Assembly (NCBI GenBank): GCA_003219225.1
Contig: QHPZ01000151.1
Coordinates: 1 to 7,071 of the forward strand
DNA: 7,071 nucleotides
DNA from: Verrucomicrobiota bacterium
GTDB lineage: Bacteria; Verrucomicrobiota; Verrucomicrobiia; Chthoniobacterales; UBA10450
Reading direction: 5' to 3'
Of the stretch, positions 5,682 to 7,071 are shown piece by piece. Every line of letters starts with the position of its first letter. The first letter of the stretch is position 1. The notes beneath the pieces were generated by a model. That model did no database searches, was not told where the DNA came from, and saw only the letters and a list, made by a program, of their open reading frames with translations. The translations under genes and the position numbers were made by a program.

Positions 5682-5687
5682 ACCTCC
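5682..5687 (-). promoter_or_regulatory. Shine-Dalgarno sequence of the methyltransferase
   Basis: GGAGGT on the minus strand, five bases before the GTG at 5676. It decides this start; most other genes in the window lack a comparable site. Confidence 0.8.
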
Positions 5688-6116
5688 GGCATCGTTTTCA
5701 GCGCGCCGGTCGGCGCAGCGATTAACCTGAGCCGGCAGGCAAACAGTCCAGCGCCGACCGATCTAGTTCCACGAACCATGCGAACTCCGTTGTATTTGCA
5801 AGATTGTGTGCCGCGGCTCCGCATCAATTCAATACAAATGCCGCAAGCCATGCCGTGTTTCGCCCGCGACCCTTGTTGCCAGCGATTCTCACCAGCCACT
5901 GCCGCTTCCGCAGCATCTTCACAACAAATCTTCTCCGATCGTTTGAGATCTCTTGTTCTAATAACTAACAGATCGTAAGAACGAGCAAACAGTCTGACGC
6001 GAGCACCGCCGTGGTAACGCACGACAATATCCGAAAACCTAACAAAACCCGGCATAATCCATAGTCTCATGCGGCAGTAACAAAAACTCTGATGCCTTCA
6101 GCCAGCAATTTGGTGT
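5688..6116. other. Divergent intergenic region with no supported gene
   Basis: About 430 bp between the minus-strand methyltransferase and the plus-strand secreted protein. It is less GC-rich than the flanking genes around 5780-6000. A 134-codon open frame crosses it on the minus strand (6070-5666) but shows no recognisable domain, overlaps the methyltransferase start and looks like chance. A short GC-rich inverted repeat, GCGCC...GGCGC, lies at 5703-5716, near the methyltransferase leader. Promoters for both directions should be in this stretch; only the rightward one just beyond it is convincing. Confidence 0.5.
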
Positions 6117-6144
6117 TTGACAGCAAAACCAAAGGTGTAACAAT
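6117..6144 (+). promoter_or_regulatory. Sigma70-type promoter candidate for the secreted repeat protein
   Basis: A perfect -35 box TTGACA (6117-6122) is followed after 16 bases by AACAAT (6139-6144), a four-of-six match to TATAAT. Transcription would begin near 6151, leaving a leader of about 20 bases before the ATG at 6171. Position and strand agree with the start chosen independently from the signal peptide. No experimental support can be seen in the sequence. Confidence 0.5.
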
Positions 6145-6170
6145 GGACGCCCCCCAGAGCCAGGCAGGCT

Positions 6171-7071
6171 ATGGGTACGCGTACGCTCAGACCCCCACGC
6201 AGATTGATTCGAATCTGCCTCGTGTCCGCTTTCGTGACAGCGATGACATACGCCCAAGATCCTACACCGACTCCGGTTGAGACGCCGACTCCCACGCCTA
6301 CGCCGGTCGAAACTCCTACACCAACTCCGACTGACACGCCAACCCCATCTCCCACTCCGACCCCTAGTCCTACTCCTTCTCCGACACCATCGCCGTCTCC
6401 GACGCCAACCCCGACAGCAACTCCTAGTCCCACGCCGTCACCAACTCCCAGTCCCTCTCCTTCTCCTACACCTTCTCCGAGTCCGACGCCTAGTCCCACT
6501 CCTTCTCCGACGCCATCGCCCTCTCCGACGCCAAGCCCGACGCCGGTGAACGACCGATGTCTCGGCGCAATTCTGCTTTCAGCCGGGGTAACGAGAACAG
6601 ATAGCACCGCGAACGCGACAGCGACCGGGGATCCTGTGCCGACATGCCAGCCAAGTTTTGGCAAAGGGGTCTGGTATGCCTTTACACCTGCAATTAACGG
6701 CACCGTGACAGTGAACACGTGCGGCAGTGGTTTCGACACAGTCGTCCAGGTTTATACGGGCATGTGCACTGCACTTACGCCAGTCACGAACGGCTGTAAT
6801 GACAATAACGGAGCGAGCTGCTCTGGCCTGCAAGCGAGCGTGAGCTTCGACGGCACTGCAGGCACAACTTACCGCATTTTGGTCGGTGGCGCCAACTCAG
6901 CTAGTGCCGCTGTGACCGTAGTGGCCGACGTGAGCCCCACACCTACCCCGACTCCTACACCGTCGCCGACTCCTACACCGACTCCAACACCTAGCCCATC
7001 GCCAACACCAACACCAACACCGACTCCTACTCCTAGTCCTAGTCCAAGTCCTAGTCCTAGTCCTAGTCCAA
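6171..7071 (+). CDS. Secreted Pro/Thr/Ser-repeat protein with PPC-like beta domain; 3' truncated by window edge
   Basis: The frame from the ATG at 6171 is open for 300 codons to the window end with no stop. Residues 1-28 form a classical signal peptide: a basic n-region (MGTRTLRPPRR), a hydrophobic core (ICLVSAFVTAM) and a TYA/QD cleavage site, so the protein is exported. Residues 31-125 are a Pro-Thr/Pro-Ser linker with two early PVET units. Residues 126-254 form a compact domain with NDRC, GKGVWYAFTP (164-173), TVTVNTCGSGFDTVVQVYTG, GCNDNN and GTTYRILVGG. This pattern matches bacterial pre-peptidase C-terminal-like or related jelly-roll domains. It has six cysteines (130, 159, 184, 199, 209, 217), enough for three disulfides. 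A second Pro-Thr/Pro-Ser tract starts at 255 and runs off the edge. The role is unknown; cell-surface or extracellular display with stiff linkers is likely. The neighbouring region supplies a plausible promoter. No catalytic motif is visible so far. Confidence 0.85.
   Translation, partial: MGTRTLRPPRRLIRICLVSAFVTAMTYAQDPTPTPVETPTPTPTPVETPTPTPTDTPTPSPTPTPSPTPSPTPSPSPTPTPTATPSPTPSPTPSPSPSPTPSPSPTPSPTPSPTPSPSPTPSPTPVNDRCLGAILLSAGVTRTDSTANATATGDPVPTCQPSFGKGVWYAFTPAINGTVTVNTCGSGFDTVVQVYTGMCTALTPVTNGCNDNNGASCSGLQASVSFDGTAGTTYRILVGGANSASAAVTVVADVSPTPTPTPTPSPTPTPTPTPSPSPTPTPTPTPTPSPSPSPSPSPSP
6261..6545 (+). repeat. First Pro-Thr/Pro-Ser repeat tract in the secreted protein
   Basis: Some 95 codons alternate Pro with Thr or Ser, interrupted by two PVET units and one Asp and one Ala. 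Wobble bases vary freely (all four Pro codons, all four Thr codons), so the DNA is much less repetitive than the protein. Stop-free shadow frames on both strands result from this composition. Confidence 0.9.
6933..7071 (+). repeat. Second Pro-Thr/Pro-Ser repeat tract, ending in a near-perfect CCTAGT hexamer array
   Basis: A run of Thr-Pro and Ser-Pro codons continues to the window edge. The last 45 or so bases are almost pure hexamer repeat (CCT/CCA alternating with AGT), unlike the wobble-varied first tract, so this end looks recently expanded. Such a tract is a likely place for assembly to break or collapse, and the contig or window may end here for that reason. Confidence 0.9.

Noticed and set aside
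5739..5994. Ten-base direct repeat GCAAACAGTC at 5739-5748 and 5985-5994, considered as attachment or target-site duplication
   Set aside because: The enclosed 236 bases hold no transposase, integrase or terminal inverted repeats, and a single 10-mer match in a region this size can arise by chance.
5666..6070. Minus-strand open frame of 134 codons upstream of the methyltransferase
   Set aside because: No domain, no Shine-Dalgarno sequence, overlap with the methyltransferase start, and unremarkable composition. Treated as intergenic.
6277..6549. Plus-strand Arg/Leu/Pro-rich open frame
   Set aside because: Out-of-frame reading of the same proline-rich repeat. The frame from 6171 has a signal peptide and a folded domain; this one has neither.
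6098..6739. Minus-strand open frame of 213 codons rich in Gly-Val and Gly-Glu dipeptides
   Set aside because: It is the reverse-complement reading of the Pro-Thr/Pro-Ser tract and ends inside the PPC-like domain of a well-supported plus-strand gene. The composition is fully explained by that overlap.

Overview
The window reads as a piece of a GC-rich bacterial chromosome, most likely a soil-type Verrucomicrobiota (Chthoniobacterales-like). That placement is inference. It rests on a secreted protein built from Pro-Thr/Pro-Ser repeats around a Cys-containing beta domain, a glycogen-synthase-like protein close to forms I associate with that phylum, weak or absent Shine-Dalgarno sequences and a TTG start. 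No rRNA, tRNA, CRISPR array, insertion sequence or phage gene is visible.

Layout: (1) 1-736, plus strand: the C-terminal quarter of glycine dehydrogenase GcvP, running off the left edge. (2) 737-770: a short convergent gap with a small hairpin. (3) 771-5676, minus strand: four genes in one direction, in transcription order a small SAM methyltransferase (5676-5128), a GlgA-like GT5 glucosyltransferase (5051-3655), a multi-pass PIG-V/GT-C-like membrane glycosyltransferase (3439-2256) and a UDP-galactopyranose-mutase-like flavoprotein (2250-771). (4) 5677-6170: a divergent intergenic region with a good sigma70-type promoter at its right end. (5) 6171 to the right edge, plus strand: an exported Pro/Thr/Ser-rich protein with a PPC-like beta domain, open at the window end.

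The minus-strand set looks like a carbohydrate or surface-glycan cluster: a cytosolic glucosyltransferase, a lipid-linked-sugar membrane transferase, a sugar-mutase-like flavoenzyme and a methyltransferase. The joint pathway is inferred. GlgA here has Arg where the classical ADP-glucose-binding Lys15 sits, so its donor or product may differ from ordinary glycogen synthesis.

The oddest feature is that three of these four genes, glgA, the membrane transferase and the flavoprotein, are each split into two frames at one point (near 4254, 2910 and 1029). At each point the protein family normally has roughly 15-20 more residues. The neighbouring gcvP seems to lack about ten residues in frame near 514. 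Repeated short deletions in consecutive genes suggest either a systematic assembly or consensus artefact or a decaying locus; raw reads would decide. I see no convincing wholly new defence or mobile system. The best leads are the deletion pattern, the heptanucleotide tract inside gcvP, the altered GlgA motif and the secreted repeat protein.
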